Of a stretch of DNA of 64,000 bases, positions 37,128-47,901 are shown one piece after another. The stretch's first letter is position 1, and every line of letters begins with the position of its first letter. Below the pieces are notes generated by a model. The model worked only from the letters and a program-made list of their open reading frames with translations, did no database searches and was not told the origin of the DNA. The stretch comes from Comamonas koreensis (GTDB lineage: Bacteria > Pseudomonadota > Gammaproteobacteria > Burkholderiales > Burkholderiaceae_C). The stretch lies in the NCBI RefSeq assembly GCF_014076495.1, contig NZ_CP043575.1, positions 930,001 to 994,000 on the forward strand. The letters are read 5' to 3'. The translations under genes and the position numbers were made by a program.

Positions 37128-39020
37128 ATGAACCGTTATCCGGTCTGGAAGTACGCGATCATTGTGATCGCGCTTCTGGTAGGGGTTGTTTACACCCTGC
37201 CCAACTTTTTTGGTGAGGCGCCTGCTGTCCAGGTCGCCTCGGTCAAGGCGACTGTCACGGTCGATTCTGCATTGCAGCAGCGCGTGGAGACGGCGCTGGC
37301 CGATGCCGACGTCAAGCCGCTGAGCATCGCGCTGGAAAACGGCTCGATCCGCGCCCGCTTCGACAAGGAAGACGAGCAGCTCAAGGCCAAGGGCGTGCTC
37401 GAGCGCGTGCTGATCCCCGACACCAGCGACCCCTCCTATGTGGTGGCGCTGAATCTGATCTCCCGCTCGCCCGCCTGGCTCACCGCCTTGCATGCCAAGC
37501 CCATGTACCTGGGTCTGGACTTGCGCGGTGGTGTGCACTTCACCTTGCAGGTGGACATGCAGGCGGCGCTGACCAAGCGCACCGAAGCGCTGACCAGCGA
37601 TGTGCGTCTGGCGCTGCGCGACAAGAAGATTCGCCACGGCGGTGTGAACCGCGAAGGCCAGTCGCTCGAAGTGCGCCTGCAAGACGAGGCCACCGCCACG
37701 ACGGTGCGCAACCTGATTGTGGACACCATGCCCGACCTGCAGGCCAACGTGGTCAGCACGGGCGGCGCCTATGTGGTGCGCGCCAACATCAAGCCTGAAT
37801 CGCTGCGCAGCGTGCAAGAGCAAGCGCTCAAGCAGAACATCACGACCTTGCACAACCGGATCAATGAGCTGGGCGTGGCCGAGCCGGTGATCCAGCAGCA
37901 AGGCTCCGACCGCATCGTCGTGCAGTTGCCTGGTGTGCAGGATCCCGCACAGGCCAAGGACATCCTGGGCCGTACTGCGACCCTGGAAGTGCGCATGGTC
38001 GACGACAGCTCGGACGCACGCGCTGCCGAAATGGGCACCGGCCCCGTGCCTTTTGGCTCTGAAAAGTACAGCGACCCGCATGGCCAGTCGATTGTCGTGA
38101 AAAAGCAGGTCATCCTGACCGGCGAGAACCTGAACGACGCCCAGCCCGGCTTTGACAGCCAGACCCATGAAGCGACCGTGAACCTGACGCTGGACGGCAA
38201 GGGCGCGAACATCTTCAAGGACGTCACGCGCGAGAACATTGGCAAGCGCATGGCCATCTTGCTGTTTGAAAAGGGCAAGGGCCAAGTGGTGACTGCCCCT
38301 GTGATCCGCTCCGAAATCGGTGGCGGCCGCGTGCAGATCTCGGGCAGCATGAGCACCAAGGAAGCCAGCGATACCTCGCTGCTGCTGCGCGCCGGCTCGC
38401 TGGCCGCGCCGATGGAAATCATCGAGGAATACACGATCGGCCCCAGCATGGGCAAAGAGAACGTGGAAGCCGGTATCAAGAGCATTGTGGGCGGCTTCAT
38501 CGCGATCGCCGTTTTCATGTGCATCTACTACATGATCTTTGGCGTGGTCTCGACCATTGCGCTGGGCGTGAACGTCTTGCTGCTGCTGGCCATCCTGTCG
38601 ATGCTGCAGGCCACCCTGACCCTGCCGGGCATTGCCGCCATGGCGCTGGCCATTGGTGTGGCCATTGATTCGAACGTGCTGATCAACGAGCGGGTGCGCG
38701 AGGAATTGCGCGCCGGAGCGTCGCCGCAGGCGGCGATCCATGCCGGTTATGAACATGCCTGGCACACCATCTTGGACTCCAACGTCACCACCTTGATCGT
38801 GGGCCTGGCGCTGCTGGCCTTTGGCTCGGGCCCGGTGCGCGGTTTTGCCGTGGTGCACTGCATCGGCATTCTGACCAGCATGTTCTCGGCCGTGTTCTTC
38901 TCGCGTGGCCTGGTCAACCTCTGGTATGGCCGCCGCAAGAAACTCAAGAGCGTGTCGATCGGTCAGGTCTGGAAGCCCGAGGGCGAAGACCACCGCTCCG
39001 TGGCATCTGCTAAACGTTAA
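37128..39020 (+). CDS. secD: Protein translocase subunit SecD
   Basis: 630 residues (E. coli 615). N-terminal helix near residues 8-25, a large periplasmic P1 region, GLDLRGGVHFTLQVDM, and a C-terminal block of five helices with the RND-type signature IGVAIDSNVLINERVREEL carrying the key acidic residue. With SecF it uses the proton gradient to pull proteins through SecYEG. ATG 37128 has AAGGTAAGAG upstream. secF starts 12 bp after its stop. Confidence 0.98.
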   Translation: MNRYPVWKYAIIVIALLVGVVYTLPNFFGEAPAVQVASVKATVTVDSALQQRVETALADADVKPLSIALENGSIRARFDKEDEQLKAKGVLERVLIPDTSDPSYVVALNLISRSPAWLTALHAKPMYLGLDLRGGVHFTLQVDMQAALTKRTEALTSDVRLALRDKKIRHGGVNREGQSLEVRLQDEATATTVRNLIVDTMPDLQANVVSTGGAYVVRANIKPESLRSVQEQALKQNITTLHNRINELGVAEPVIQQQGSDRIVVQLPGVQDPAQAKDILGRTATLEVRMVDDSSDARAAEMGTGPVPFGSEKYSDPHGQSIVVKKQVILTGENLNDAQPGFDSQTHEATVNLTLDGKGANIFKDVTRENIGKRMAILLFEKGKGQVVTAPVIRSEIGGGRVQISGSMSTKEASDTSLLLRAGSLAAPMEIIEEYTIGPSMGKENVEAGIKSIVGGFIAIAVFMCIYYMIFGVVSTIALGVNVLLLLAILSMLQATLTLPGIAAMALAIGVAIDSNVLINERVREELRAGASPQAAIHAGYEHAWHTILDSNVTTLIVGLALLAFGSGPVRGFAVVHCIGILTSMFSAVFFSRGLVNLWYGRRKKLKSVSIGQVWKPEGEDHRSVASAKR

Positions 39021-39031
39021 GGAGGAAGACC

Positions 39032-39982
39032 ATGGAATTCTTCCGTATCAAAAAAGACATCCCTTTCATGAAATACGCGTTGGTGCTCAACGCGATTTCG
39101 GTGATCACCTTTGTGCTGGCGGTGTTCTTCCTGACCACCCGTGGCCTGCACCTGTCGGTGGAGTTCACCGGCGGTACTGTCATGCAGGTGGCCTACGAGC
39201 AGCCTGCCGACGTGGGCAAGATCCGCGAACAGGTCGCCTCGCTCGGCTACCAGGATATCCTGGTGCAGAACGTGGGCAGCGCCGACCGCGTGATGATCCG
39301 CCTGCCGATCGAGAAAGGCGTGACCACCGCCCAGCAAGGCGAGAAGGTCATGGGCGCGCTCAAGGCCGCAGACCCAGGGGTGACCTTGCTGCGCAGCGAG
39401 TTCGTCGGCCCCTCGGTCGGTGAGGAGCTGGTGCACGGCGGCCTGATGGCGCTGGGCGCCGTGGTGCTGGGTATCGTGATCTACCTGGCGATGCGCTTTG
39501 AGTGGAAGTTCGGTGTGGCCGCAGCCATCGCCAACTTGCATGACGTGGTGATCATCCTGGGCTTTTTCGCTTTCTTCCAGTGGGAGTTCTCACTGGCCGT
39601 GCTCGCCGGTGTGCTGGCGGTGCTGGGCTACTCGGTCAATGAGTCGGTGGTGATCTTTGACCGGATCCGCGAGGCATTCCGCAAGTTCCGCAAGCTCAGC
39701 ACGCCCGAAGTGATCGACCACGCCATCACCTCGACGATGAGCCGGACCATCATCACCCACGCTTCCACCGAAGCGATGGTGCTGTCGATGTTTCTTTTTG
39801 GCGGTGCCAGCTTGCATTACTTTGCGTTGGCGCTGACCATTGGTATTCTTTTTGGTATCTACTCGTCGGTGTTCGTTGCTGCGGCCATCGCCATGTGGCT
39901 GGGCGTCAAGCGCGAAGACCTGGTCAAGGTCAGCCAAAAGGACCTGGACCCGAACGACCCCAATGCCGGGGCTACGGTATAA
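39032..39982 (+). CDS. secF: Protein translocase subunit SecF
   Basis: 316 residues (E. coli 323). Six membrane helices; VEFTGGTVMQV near the start and GYSVNESVVIFDRIREAFRK, the SecF signature, further on. AAGGAGGAAG lies about 6 nt before the ATG. It completes the SecDF complex and ends the operon. Confidence 0.98.
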   Translation: MEFFRIKKDIPFMKYALVLNAISVITFVLAVFFLTTRGLHLSVEFTGGTVMQVAYEQPADVGKIREQVASLGYQDILVQNVGSADRVMIRLPIEKGVTTAQQGEKVMGALKAADPGVTLLRSEFVGPSVGEELVHGGLMALGAVVLGIVIYLAMRFEWKFGVAAAIANLHDVVIILGFFAFFQWEFSLAVLAGVLAVLGYSVNESVVIFDRIREAFRKFRKLSTPEVIDHAITSTMSRTIITHASTEAMVLSMFLFGGASLHYFALALTIGILFGIYSSVFVAAAIAMWLGVKREDLVKVSQKDLDPNDPNAGATV

Positions 39983-40009
39983 AGCAGACCGATAAGGGAT
40001 GGGATTTCT

Positions 40010-42385
40010 GTGGCTGTTGCACCCTCGCACCATCGCACCTGGCAAAAAAAGCTCGCCCGTGAAGCGCGGCTGAGATTTGTCGGGGGCTTGTGCGCGGGTC
40101 TGCCCGGGGTGGCAGCGCGCCTGCGCGCCGAGCTGCTCCAGATCATGGCGCGGCCCAGTACCGATCCCGCCCGCTCGCATGTCGCGCTGTCGGCCGCCAT
40201 TGCCGAGTTTGACAGCCGCCAGCAAGCCTGGCTGGACAGCGCCAACAAGCTGCTGCGCCAAAGCCTGCTGGCGGGCGAGCCGGCCCCCGAGCCGGTGGCA
40301 GCGCCTCCCACCATCACCAGCTTCGAGCTGGTCAGCAACGAGGCCATCGAAGGCCGCATCATCGCATCGCGCCTGGCAGCCCAGCTGCTGGAGCTGGTCG
40401 CAATGGAGCTGGACAGCGTGCGCCGCGTGACCCAGTTTCTGGAAGACCAGGAGCTGGGCCCGGCCGATGCGCTGCGCCCCGAGACCTGGTGCCTGCGGCT
40501 GATCGAAGCCTGGGAAGCGGCTGGCCTCAGCCGCAAGACGCTGGACCTGCTCTGGACGCCGATGCTCGAAGCGCTGGCGCCGCTGGGCATCAGCGGCTAC
40601 ACGGCCGTGCGGCGCTTTTTTGACGAGCAAGGCGCGGCCACCGAAGATGAACTGCGCAGCTACCGCATCAAACGCACTGAAAGCGAGCGCCATGCGCCGG
40701 CCGCCACCGCCTCTGCAGCAGCCGCTGCTGTGGCTGCTGCCACCCACCAGGCGGGCGGCATGGCCGCAGCGCAAGGGACCGCAGGCGCGGCCAGCATGCC
40801 TTCGGGCCTGATGCCTGCTGGCGGCGCCGCTGCCCCCGGATGGGTGGCGATGGGCGCAGCCCGCCAGAAGAGCCAGGGTGTGCTGGCGCAGCTGCGGGGC
40901 TTTTTGCACAACGTCGCCGGTGGCCGCTCCAATGGCGGGCCGACCTCGGTGCGCGCCTCGCTGGGAGACGCGGGCGGCTATGTGATCTCGCCGGCGCTGC
41001 AGCATGCGCTGGTCTCGCCGCCCACGGCGATCCAGTCGGCCTGGTTCCATACCGCGCCGGCTGATGACGATTTTGACCCCGGACAGGTGGTGGCGCCGGT
41101 GGCGCTGGCGGTGCGCCAGCAATCCTCGGCGCTCAAGAGCGTGGCCTCGTCCGACGAGGAAAAGGCGATCATCGAGATCATCGCCTTGATGTTCCAGAGC
41201 ATCCTGAACGAAGACCGCATTCCGGCCGGTATCCGCATCTGGTTTGCGCGGCTGCAGGTGCCGGTGCTGCGCGTGGCGCTGGCCGAGCCGGCCTTCTTCA
41301 ATGACACCGAGCACCCCGCGCGCCAGCTGATCGACCGCATGGGGGCCTGCGTGCTGGGCTTTGAGGCCGCTGCGCTCAATGGCACCAGCTTGGAAGCCGA
41401 GGTCAAGCGGGTGGTGCAGGTCATTGAGCAGTACCCCGACACCGGCAGCCGCGTGTTCCAGCTGGTGCTCAAGGAATTCCAGAAATTCCTCGAAAAGAAC
41501 CTGACCGGCCAGACCGCCACCGCGCGCGAGCTGGTGAGCCTGGCCCAGCAGATCGAGCAAAAGGAAACGCTGGCCATCCAGTACACGATCCAGCTGCGCG
41601 ACATGCTGCTGGAGATGCCGGTGGACAGCGATGTGCGCGAGTTCCTGTTCAAGCAGTGGTCCGATGTGCTGGCCATGTCGGCCATCCGCTTCGGCGCCGA
41701 GCACGAGAACACGCAAAAATTCAAGAAGGCCGCGCTGGACCTGGTCTGGTCGGCGTCAGCCAAGCCCAGCAAGGAAGAGCGTGCCAAGGTGATCCGCCAG
41801 CTGCCGCTGTTGCAAACCGTGCTGCGCCAGGGTTTGACGCTGTCCAATATCGTTGGCGAGCGCCAGGACGAGATGATCAAGAGCCTGATGGACATCGTGG
41901 CCGAGGCCTTTCTGGCCAAGACCAATGAGATCCCGCAGGAGCGCATCATTGCGCTGGCAGAGCGCCTGGCGCATCTGGAAGATGCCCTCGACGAGGTGGT
42001 GACCGAGGAGTACCCGCTCAGCGCCGAGAGCATCGAGCTGATGCTGGGCATCGACACCAGCAGCATCCAGGTGATTGCCGATGATGGTGCGCTGGTGCAG
42101 CCCGAGGTGCTGGAGTGGGCGAAGAACCTGTCGCTGGGCAACTGGTTCCTGCTGGACCACAATGCCAGCCCGCTGCAGGTGCAGTATGTTTGGCATAGCC
42201 AGCACAAGCAGCTGCATCTATTTGCGGCGCTGAGTGGCTCGTGCTTTCTCTTTCAGATGCGGCGCATGGGCCACTACCTGCAGGCGGGCCTGCTGCTGCC
42301 GCGCGATGCCGAAGGCATCACGGCGCGCGCCGCGCGCGATGCGCTGGCCAAGATTGAGGCCAACCCCGAGCGGCTGCTGCAGTAA
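40010..42385 (+). CDS. DUF1631 family protein
   Basis: 791 residues from a GTG start (AAGGGATGGG about 8 nt upstream). Mostly helical, with a low-complexity Ala-rich segment at about 228-275 separating an N-terminal domain from the family core (RIPAGIRIWFARLQVPVLRVALAEPAFFND; GNWFLLDHNASPLQVQYVWHSQHKQLHLF near the C-terminus). The core matches DUF1631, large cytoplasmic proteins of beta- and gammaproteobacteria, some linked to cyclic-di-GMP or oddly labelled thymidine phosphorylase; no proven role. It converges with dprA, 11 bp apart. Confidence 0.85.
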   Translation: MAVAPSHHRTWQKKLAREARLRFVGGLCAGLPGVAARLRAELLQIMARPSTDPARSHVALSAAIAEFDSRQQAWLDSANKLLRQSLLAGEPAPEPVAAPPTITSFELVSNEAIEGRIIASRLAAQLLELVAMELDSVRRVTQFLEDQELGPADALRPETWCLRLIEAWEAAGLSRKTLDLLWTPMLEALAPLGISGYTAVRRFFDEQGAATEDELRSYRIKRTESERHAPAATASAAAAAVAAATHQAGGMAAAQGTAGAASMPSGLMPAGGAAAPGWVAMGAARQKSQGVLAQLRGFLHNVAGGRSNGGPTSVRASLGDAGGYVISPALQHALVSPPTAIQSAWFHTAPADDDFDPGQVVAPVALAVRQQSSALKSVASSDEEKAIIEIIALMFQSILNEDRIPAGIRIWFARLQVPVLRVALAEPAFFNDTEHPARQLIDRMGACVLGFEAAALNGTSLEAEVKRVVQVIEQYPDTGSRVFQLVLKEFQKFLEKNLTGQTATARELVSLAQQIEQKETLAIQYTIQLRDMLLEMPVDSDVREFLFKQWSDVLAMSAIRFGAEHENTQKFKKAALDLVWSASAKPSKEERAKVIRQLPLLQTVLRQGLTLSNIVGERQDEMIKSLMDIVAEAFLAKTNEIPQERIIALAERLAHLEDALDEVVTEEYPLSAESIELMLGIDTSSIQVIADDGALVQPEVLEWAKNLSLGNWFLLDHNASPLQVQYVWHSQHKQLHLFAALSGSCFLFQMRRMGHYLQAGLLLPRDAEGITARAARDALAKIEANPERLLQ

Positions 42386-42396
42386 GGCTGCTGGAT

Positions 42397-43572
42397 CTAG
42401 CCTGCCGCCAGGCGCTGGAACAAGCCGCCGGGCAGGCGCGCCACCTGGCCTTGGAGTTCGAGCTCCAGCAGCTGGATCTGCAGGCTGGCGATGTCGATGC
42501 CGGTGCGGCTGCACAGACTGTCCAGATCGACCGGGTCAAAGCCCAGCGCCTGCAGCAAACCCTGGTCTTCATGCTGATCGTTGCTGGCCGCTGCGCCAGG
42601 CGCAGCCGCTGGAGCGGGCTCTGCAGCTGGCGCCCGCGCGGCTGCACCGCCCAGCGCCGGCAGCTCTTCCAGAATATCTTCCACCGATTCCACCAGCTTG
42701 GCGCCCTGGCGGATCAGCGCATGGCAGCCTTTGCTTTGCGGCGCATGGATGGAGCCGGGGATGGCGAAGACCTCGCGCCCCTGCTCGCTGGCCAGCCGGG
42801 CGGTGACCAGGGAGCCGGAGGCGGTCGCCGCCTCGACCACCAAGGTGCCACTGGCCAGGCCGGCGATCAGCCGGTTGCGTTTGGGAAAGTTCTGCGCCAG
42901 CGGGGGCGTGCCCAGGTGGTATTCGCTGACGATCCAGCCCTGCTCGGCAATCTGCGCGGCCAATTGGTGGTTGGCCCGGGGGTAGACCCGGTCGATGCCG
43001 GTGCCGATCACGGCGATGGTGGCGGGCTGCGTATCTGTTGCGGCCTCCAGCGCGCCGGCATGGGCGGCGGCATCGATGCCCAGCGCCAGGCCGGAGACGA
43101 CGGTCACGCCCTGGCGCGCGAGGGTCTGCGCAAAAGCGCGGGCATGGAGCGCACCCTGGGGCGTGGGATTGCGGCTGCCGACCACGGCCAGCGCCCGGTG
43201 CGGCCAGGCCAGGCCTTGGGCGCCAAACCAGCGGGCATGGCCGGTGATGTAGAGCAGCACTGGCGGGTCTGCGGTTTCGAGCAAGGACGCCGGGTAATCG
43301 GCGTCGCCCAGGGTCAGTACATGGCGCTGCAAAGGGGCGGGCGCGCTGGTCAGCCAGGCCCAGGTGGCCGCCTGCAGCGCTTGCAGCTCGGGGCTGGGGT
43401 GGTGCAGCGCCCAGGCTTGCGCGGGCGTGATGCAACTCTCCAACGCGGCGCTGGTCTGGGCCAGCACGTCAGCGGGCAGCCCAAAGCGCGCCAGCAGCCG
43501 CCGGATGGTGGTATTGCCCAGGCCGGGCGTGGCGCTCAAGCGCAACCAGTCATGCAGCTCTTGTTCGGTCAT
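42397..43572 (-). CDS. dprA: DNA-processing protein DprA
   Basis: 391 residues. The Rossmann-like DprA core shows VVGSRNPTPQGALHARAFAQTLARQGVTVVSGLALGID and NFPKRNRLIAGLASGTLVVEA, followed by a C-terminal winged helix after a Pro/Ala-rich linker. DprA loads RecA onto incoming single-stranded DNA during natural transformation. ATG 43572 was chosen; TTG 43578 has a slightly better-spaced GGGAAAG. Together with the type IV pilins in this window it points to competence potential. Confidence 0.95.
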   Translation of the reverse strand: MTEQELHDWLRLSATPGLGNTTIRRLLARFGLPADVLAQTSAALESCITPAQAWALHHPSPELQALQAATWAWLTSAPAPLQRHVLTLGDADYPASLLETADPPVLLYITGHARWFGAQGLAWPHRALAVVGSRNPTPQGALHARAFAQTLARQGVTVVSGLALGIDAAAHAGALEAATDTQPATIAVIGTGIDRVYPRANHQLAAQIAEQGWIVSEYHLGTPPLAQNFPKRNRLIAGLASGTLVVEAATASGSLVTARLASEQGREVFAIPGSIHAPQSKGCHALIRQGAKLVESVEDILEELPALGGAAARAPAAEPAPAAAPGAAASNDQHEDQGLLQALGFDPVDLDSLCSRTGIDIASLQIQLLELELQGQVARLPGGLFQRLAAG

Positions 43573-43602
43573 GGGCAAGAGCCACTTTCCCCGTTTCCCG
43601 TA

Positions 43603-44826
43603 TCAGGGGCGGTAGTCGGGCGAGATCAGCGAGTCGCCTACCTTCACGCCTTCCTTCGCTTCCAGAATCAGCGCGTAGGACACCTTGTCGAACGTGCGGA
43701 ACACCATGGCCAGGCCATTGGCCTCGTTGGGCAGCTTGATGACGGTCTGGTCGCTGTCGGTCTTGTCCTTGATGCGCGCGCCGCGCGTCATCAGGCGGAA
43801 GACATGGCCGAGCTCGACACCGTCGGCCTGGCCCCGGTTGATGGCGATCACGTTGTTGCGCGATGCATAGGCCACGCTGTTGCTGCCGTAGATGGACACG
43901 ACGCTGCCTTGCAGGTGCTCATCGGGCGCATGCGGCACATAGCTGGTGACGGTGGCGCGCGGCATCGGCAGCAGCTTGTCGCCGATGCGGATTTCTTCCT
44001 TCACCGACGTGATGTCCAGCGATGCTGGCACCGGATCGGTGTGGGCATGGCCCTTGGCATCGAGCGTCGTCTCCTTGCGCTCACCGGCCATCACCTGCAC
44101 CTTGCCCAGGTACTGGGCTTCGTAGCCCAGCACGGCGTTGGTTTCGGGGTCGACCATCGGCACGGCATTGCGGAACACACGGTAGTACTGGCGCTCCTGG
44201 CCTGTTTCCAGCGACTGGTCGGCCGAGCGGCCATAGACGCGGTCGCCGGGCGACAGCAGGGCGCGCTCTTGTGCGGCACCGACCAGGCGCGGGGCTTTTT
44301 CGCTCTCGCCAGCGGCCAGCACTTCGGGCTCGACCAGGAAAGCCTCGATGAGGCGCTGGTTGACGGCGGGCAGTGCGGTGCCCGAGAGGCTCTCGCTGCG
44401 CACGCGCGGCGAGATGCGGATGACCTCGTCCTCACCCGAGCGCGAGGTGACCAGGCGCGCCATGCCATTGCGGCGCTCCAGGTACAGGGTCTGGCCGGGG
44501 TAGATCAGGTGCGGGTTGGCGATGGACTGCAGGTTCATGCCCCACAGCGCCGGCCAGCGCCAGGGCTGCTGCAGGTAGATGCGCGAGATATCCCAGAGCG
44601 TATCGCCCCGCTTGACCACGTAGCTCTCGGGTGCATTGGCGACCAGGTCGGCCTCGGGGATGCCCTGCGCCGCCACTTGCTGGGCGGTGCTGCGTTGCTG
44701 CGCGGTCACCGGCAACTGCGCGGCCGGGGTGGCGGCCCAGGCACTCATGCCGGCGCAGGCCATGCAGGCGACTGCAACGGCGCTGCTGCGCAGCTGGTGG
44801 AACAGGGGCGTGGTGGATGCTCGCAT
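43603..44826 (-). CDS. LysM domain periplasmic protein
   Basis: 407 residues. A signal peptide (SAVAVACMACAGMSAWA) is followed by a LysM peptidoglycan-binding domain, YVVKRGDTLWDISRIYL to IYPGQTLYLERRN (about 70-135), then a long region of unknown fold. It lies 30 bp before dprA in the same direction, a common arrangement in betaproteobacteria. Binding to cell-wall glycan is inferred from LysM. Confidence 0.92.
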   Translation of the reverse strand: MRASTTPLFHQLRSSAVAVACMACAGMSAWAATPAAQLPVTAQQRSTAQQVAAQGIPEADLVANAPESYVVKRGDTLWDISRIYLQQPWRWPALWGMNLQSIANPHLIYPGQTLYLERRNGMARLVTSRSGEDEVIRISPRVRSESLSGTALPAVNQRLIEAFLVEPEVLAAGESEKAPRLVGAAQERALLSPGDRVYGRSADQSLETGQERQYYRVFRNAVPMVDPETNAVLGYEAQYLGKVQVMAGERKETTLDAKGHAHTDPVPASLDITSVKEEIRIGDKLLPMPRATVTSYVPHAPDEHLQGSVVSIYGSNSVAYASRNNVIAINRGQADGVELGHVFRLMTRGARIKDKTDSDQTVIKLPNEANGLAMVFRTFDKVSYALILEAKEGVKVGDSLISPDYRP

Positions 44827-44997
44827 GGCCGGGTGACTCCCTCTCAGTCGCTGGCAGGCCACAGTGGGCCTGCTGTCAATGTTTGTAATTGCCTCTGATT
44901 CTCGGGCCAAGCCCTTGATCGATCAATGATTATTGCAAGCCATCTGGGCATTGAAGCGCAAAAGTGGCGAAAATAACGACATTCAAGAGCGAAAACT

Positions 44998-45519
44998 ATG
45001 TCTATCCTCCCGATTCTCTGCTACCCCGATCCCCGTCTGCACAAGGTCGCCAAGCCCGTGGCCGTGGTCGATGACCGCATCCGTACCTTGGTCCAGGACA
45101 TGCTGGCCACCATGTACGACGCCAGCGGTATCGGCCTGGCAGCCACGCAGATCGACGTGCACGAGCGCGTGGTGGTGATCGACGTCTCTGAAGAGCGCAA
45201 TGAGCCCATGGCCATCATCAACCCGGAAATCCTCTGGGCCAGCGATGAAAAGCAGGTGGGTGACGAAGGCTGCCTGTCTGTGCCCGGCATTTACGACGGT
45301 GTCGAGCGCTCGGTGGCGGTCAAGATCCGGGCACTCGACGAGAACGGCAACAGCCGCGAGATCGACGCCGAAGGCCTGCTGGCCATCTGCATCCAGCATG
45401 AGATGGACCACCTGCTGGGCAAGGTGTTTGTCGAGTACCTCTCGCCCCTCAAGCGCAACCGCATCAAGTCCAAGCTGGTCAAGCAGCAAAAGCGCGAACT
45501 GGCCGACGCCAAGGGCTGA
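44998..45519 (+). CDS. def: Peptide deformylase
   Basis: 173 residues, with the three conserved motifs GIGLAATQ (44-51), EGCLS (90-94, metal-binding Cys) and QHEMDHL (about 133-139, two His and the catalytic Glu). It removes formyl groups from new N-terminal methionines, using Fe2+. First gene of the rightward cluster with a lipoprotein gene, fmt and azlCD. Confidence 0.98.
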   Translation: MSILPILCYPDPRLHKVAKPVAVVDDRIRTLVQDMLATMYDASGIGLAATQIDVHERVVVIDVSEERNEPMAIINPEILWASDEKQVGDEGCLSVPGIYDGVERSVAVKIRALDENGNSREIDAEGLLAICIQHEMDHLLGKVFVEYLSPLKRNRIKSKLVKQQKRELADAKG

Positions 45520-45520
45520 T

Positions 45521-46045
45521 ATGGGCACGGCGCGATCTTCACGGAGCTGGCTGCCTGGCAGCGCGTGGGGCGCGATGGCGCTGCTCATCCTGTGCGCCGC
45601 CCTGGCGGGCTGCGCCTATCCCACCCAGTTCAAGCCCGGCACCCCGCAGCAGGAAGTGCTGAGCAAGCTCGGCCCTGCTACGACCGTCAAAAAGCTCGAG
45701 GGCGGAGCGGAGCGCTGGCTCTACACCACCCAGCCGATGGGGCGCGAGGCCTACCAGCTGCGCTTTGGCGCCGATGGCCAATTGCAGACCACCACCCAGG
45801 TGCTGACGGCCGAGAACTTCGGCGCCATCCCGCTGGGTCAGTTCAGCGAGCAGCAGCTGATGCAGGATTTTGGCCCGCCGATGGAAATCACCCGGGTCTG
45901 GAGCTTCAAGGGACAGGTCTGGACCTACCGATTCTGGGACAATGGCATCAAGCGATTCGCGCATGTGCACATCGATCCGCAAGGTGTGGTGCAAAAGCTG
46001 ATGTTCATGGATGAGCCTTTGCCCGAGCCCCGCCAGCGCGATTGA
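45521..46045 (+). CDS. SmpA/OmlA (BamE-like) lipoprotein
   Basis: 174 residues starting one base after the def stop. Signal peptide with lipobox LAGC; the mature part has the BamE-like feature GTPQQEVLSKLGPATTVKKLEGGAERWLY. The family helps stabilise outer-membrane structures, but this protein is longer than BamE and is not necessarily BamE itself. Function inferred. Confidence 0.8.
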   Translation: MGTARSSRSWLPGSAWGAMALLILCAALAGCAYPTQFKPGTPQQEVLSKLGPATTVKKLEGGAERWLYTTQPMGREAYQLRFGADGQLQTTTQVLTAENFGAIPLGQFSEQQLMQDFGPPMEITRVWSFKGQVWTYRFWDNGIKRFAHVHIDPQGVVQKLMFMDEPLPEPRQRD

Positions 46046-46096
46046 CGGCCGGTCTGCGTGGCCCGATCGCAACTGGCCTCTTACCTAAAAAAAGAC

Positions 46097-47080
46097 ATGA
46101 AAGTAGTTTTTGCCGGCACGCCGGAATTTGCCCGTGTGGCTCTCGAGCAGTTGCTGGCCGCCGGTCACGAAGTGCCGCTGGTGCTGACCCAGCCGGACCG
46201 GCCCGCCGGCCGGGGCATGAAGCTGCAGGCCTCTCCGGTCAAGCAATGCGCGCTGGCGCACGGCATTGCAGTCAGCCAGCCGCTCAGCCTTCGGCTCGAT
46301 GGCAAATACCCGCAAGAAGCGGCTGCCGCACGCGCGGCGCTGCTGGCGGCCCAGCCCGATGTGATGGTCGTCGCCGCCTACGGTTTGATCCTGCCGCAAT
46401 GGGTGCTGGACTTGCCTGCCAAGGGCTGCCTCAACATCCACGCCAGCCTGCTGCCGCGCTGGCGCGGCGCCGCGCCCATCCACCGCGCGATCGAGGCGGG
46501 CGATGCCCAGACCGGCGTGACCATCATGCAGATGGACGCGGGCCTCGATACCGGTGATATGTGCCTGGTCGAAGCGCTGGACATTGCCGCCGATGACACC
46601 ACCGCCAGCCTGCACGACAAGCTGGCCGAGATGGGCGGGCGCATGCTGGTGCAGGCGCTGGCCTTGAGCGCCGAGGGCCGTTTGCAGCGCGCGCCGCAGC
46701 CGGCAGAAGGCATCACCTACGCGCACAAGATCGAGAAGGCCGAAAGCACCATCGACTGGGCGCAGAGCGCTGTGCAGATCGATCGGCGCGTGCGCGCCTT
46801 CAATCCCTTCCCGGCCGCCTCGACCCGCATGGGCGAGGAGGTGGTCAAGATTTGGGCAGCGCAGCCCGAGCGGCATTCGCCCGCCGGTGCCGTTCCCGGC
46901 CAGGTGCTGGCGGCCGACGGCCAGGGCATTGTGGTGGCCTGCGGCGAGGGTGCCTTGCGCATCAGCGCGCTGCAGCGGCCCGGTGGCAAGCGGCTGCAGG
47001 CGGCCGATTTTCTGCGCGGCCATGCGCTGCAGCCCGGCCAGGTGCTGGGTGACGACAGGCTCTCCGTGGCGGCTCCATGA
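46097..47080 (+). CDS. fmt: Methionyl-tRNA formyltransferase
   Basis: 327 residues. Begins [20 protein letters not shown] and carries [21 protein letters not shown], the formyl-tetrahydrofolate-binding signature. It formylates initiator Met-tRNA. ATG 46097 gives the conserved start; GTG 46058 would add 13 residues. Its stop overlaps the azlC start by four bases (ATGA). Confidence 0.97.
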   Translation: MKVVFAGTPEFARVALEQLLAAGHEVPLVLTQPDRPAGRGMKLQASPVKQCALAHGIAVSQPLSLRLDGKYPQEAAAARAALLAAQPDVMVVAAYGLILPQWVLDLPAKGCLNIHASLLPRWRGAAPIHRAIEAGDAQTGVTIMQMDAGLDTGDMCLVEALDIAADDTTASLHDKLAEMGGRMLVQALALSAEGRLQRAPQPAEGITYAHKIEKAESTIDWAQSAVQIDRRVRAFNPFPAASTRMGEEVVKIWAAQPERHSPAGAVPGQVLAADGQGIVVACGEGALRISALQRPGGKRLQAADFLRGHALQPGQVLGDDRLSVAAP

Positions 47081-47901
47081 GCCTGCACCACCGGCGCCGC
47101 GCCATCGACCACCCCAGTTTCCGTGCCGGCGTGGTCGACATGTCGGGCACGGCCGTGGGCATTGCCGCCTGGGCGCTGGTCACCGGTGTGGCCATGGTCA
47201 AGGCGGGAATCTCCGCCCCCATGGCCATCTTCATGTCGCTGGTGGTCTATGCCGGCAGCGCCCAACTGGCGGTGCTGCCGCTGATGGCGATGGGCTCGCC
47301 GATGTGGGTGGTCTGGTTCACCGCCGCCTGCGTGAACCTGCGCTTTGTCATTCTGTCGAGCATGTGGCGCAGCTATTTTGCGCACCTGCCGCTGTGGCAC
47401 CGGCTCTGCATTGGTTACTTCAGCGGTGATGTGATCTTTGTGGCCTTCATGCGCCGCTACACCGCGCCGGTGGCCAAGCCCCAGCAGGTCTACTACTTCT
47501 GGGGCGCCTCGTCGCTGAACTTTGTGACCTGGCAGGGCTTCTCGATTGCCGGCATCTTGCTGGCCAACGTGGTACCGCTGGAATGGGGCCTGGGCTTTGC
47601 CGGCGTGCTGGCGCTGCTGGGTGTGCTCTATTCGATGCTGATCGACCGCGCCACCAAGGTCGCGGCGCTGGTGGCGGCCACGGCGGCGATTGCGGCTTAT
47701 GGCATTCCGCTCAAGCTCAATATCCTGGTGGCGATTGCCTGCGCGGTCACCATCGGCCTCCTGGTCGAGGCGGTGGACCAGCGCGGGCGCAAGCCCAAGA
47801 TCGTGGTGGTGGCCAAGAACAAACCGCTGCCATCGCCCGGGCCCGAGCAGCCCGACGATGGCACCACGGCGGTGCCCGTGCGTGAGGAGCATGTGCGATG
47901 A
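47077..47901 (+). CDS. azlC: AzlC family branched-chain amino acid exporter subunit
   Basis: 274 residues, with multiple membrane helices and the AzlC marks [19 protein letters not shown] and [16 protein letters not shown]. AzlC with AzlD (like BrnFE) exports leucine, isoleucine, valine or methionine. A four-base ATGA overlap with fmt suggests coupled translation; azlD overlaps in turn by four bases. Confidence 0.9.
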   Translation: MSLHHRRRAIDHPSFRAGVVDMSGTAVGIAAWALVTGVAMVKAGISAPMAIFMSLVVYAGSAQLAVLPLMAMGSPMWVVWFTAACVNLRFVILSSMWRSYFAHLPLWHRLCIGYFSGDVIFVAFMRRYTAPVAKPQQVYYFWGASSLNFVTWQGFSIAGILLANVVPLEWGLGFAGVLALLGVLYSMLIDRATKVAALVAATAAIAAYGIPLKLNILVAIACAVTIGLLVEAVDQRGRKPKIVVVAKNKPLPSPGPEQPDDGTTAVPVREEHVR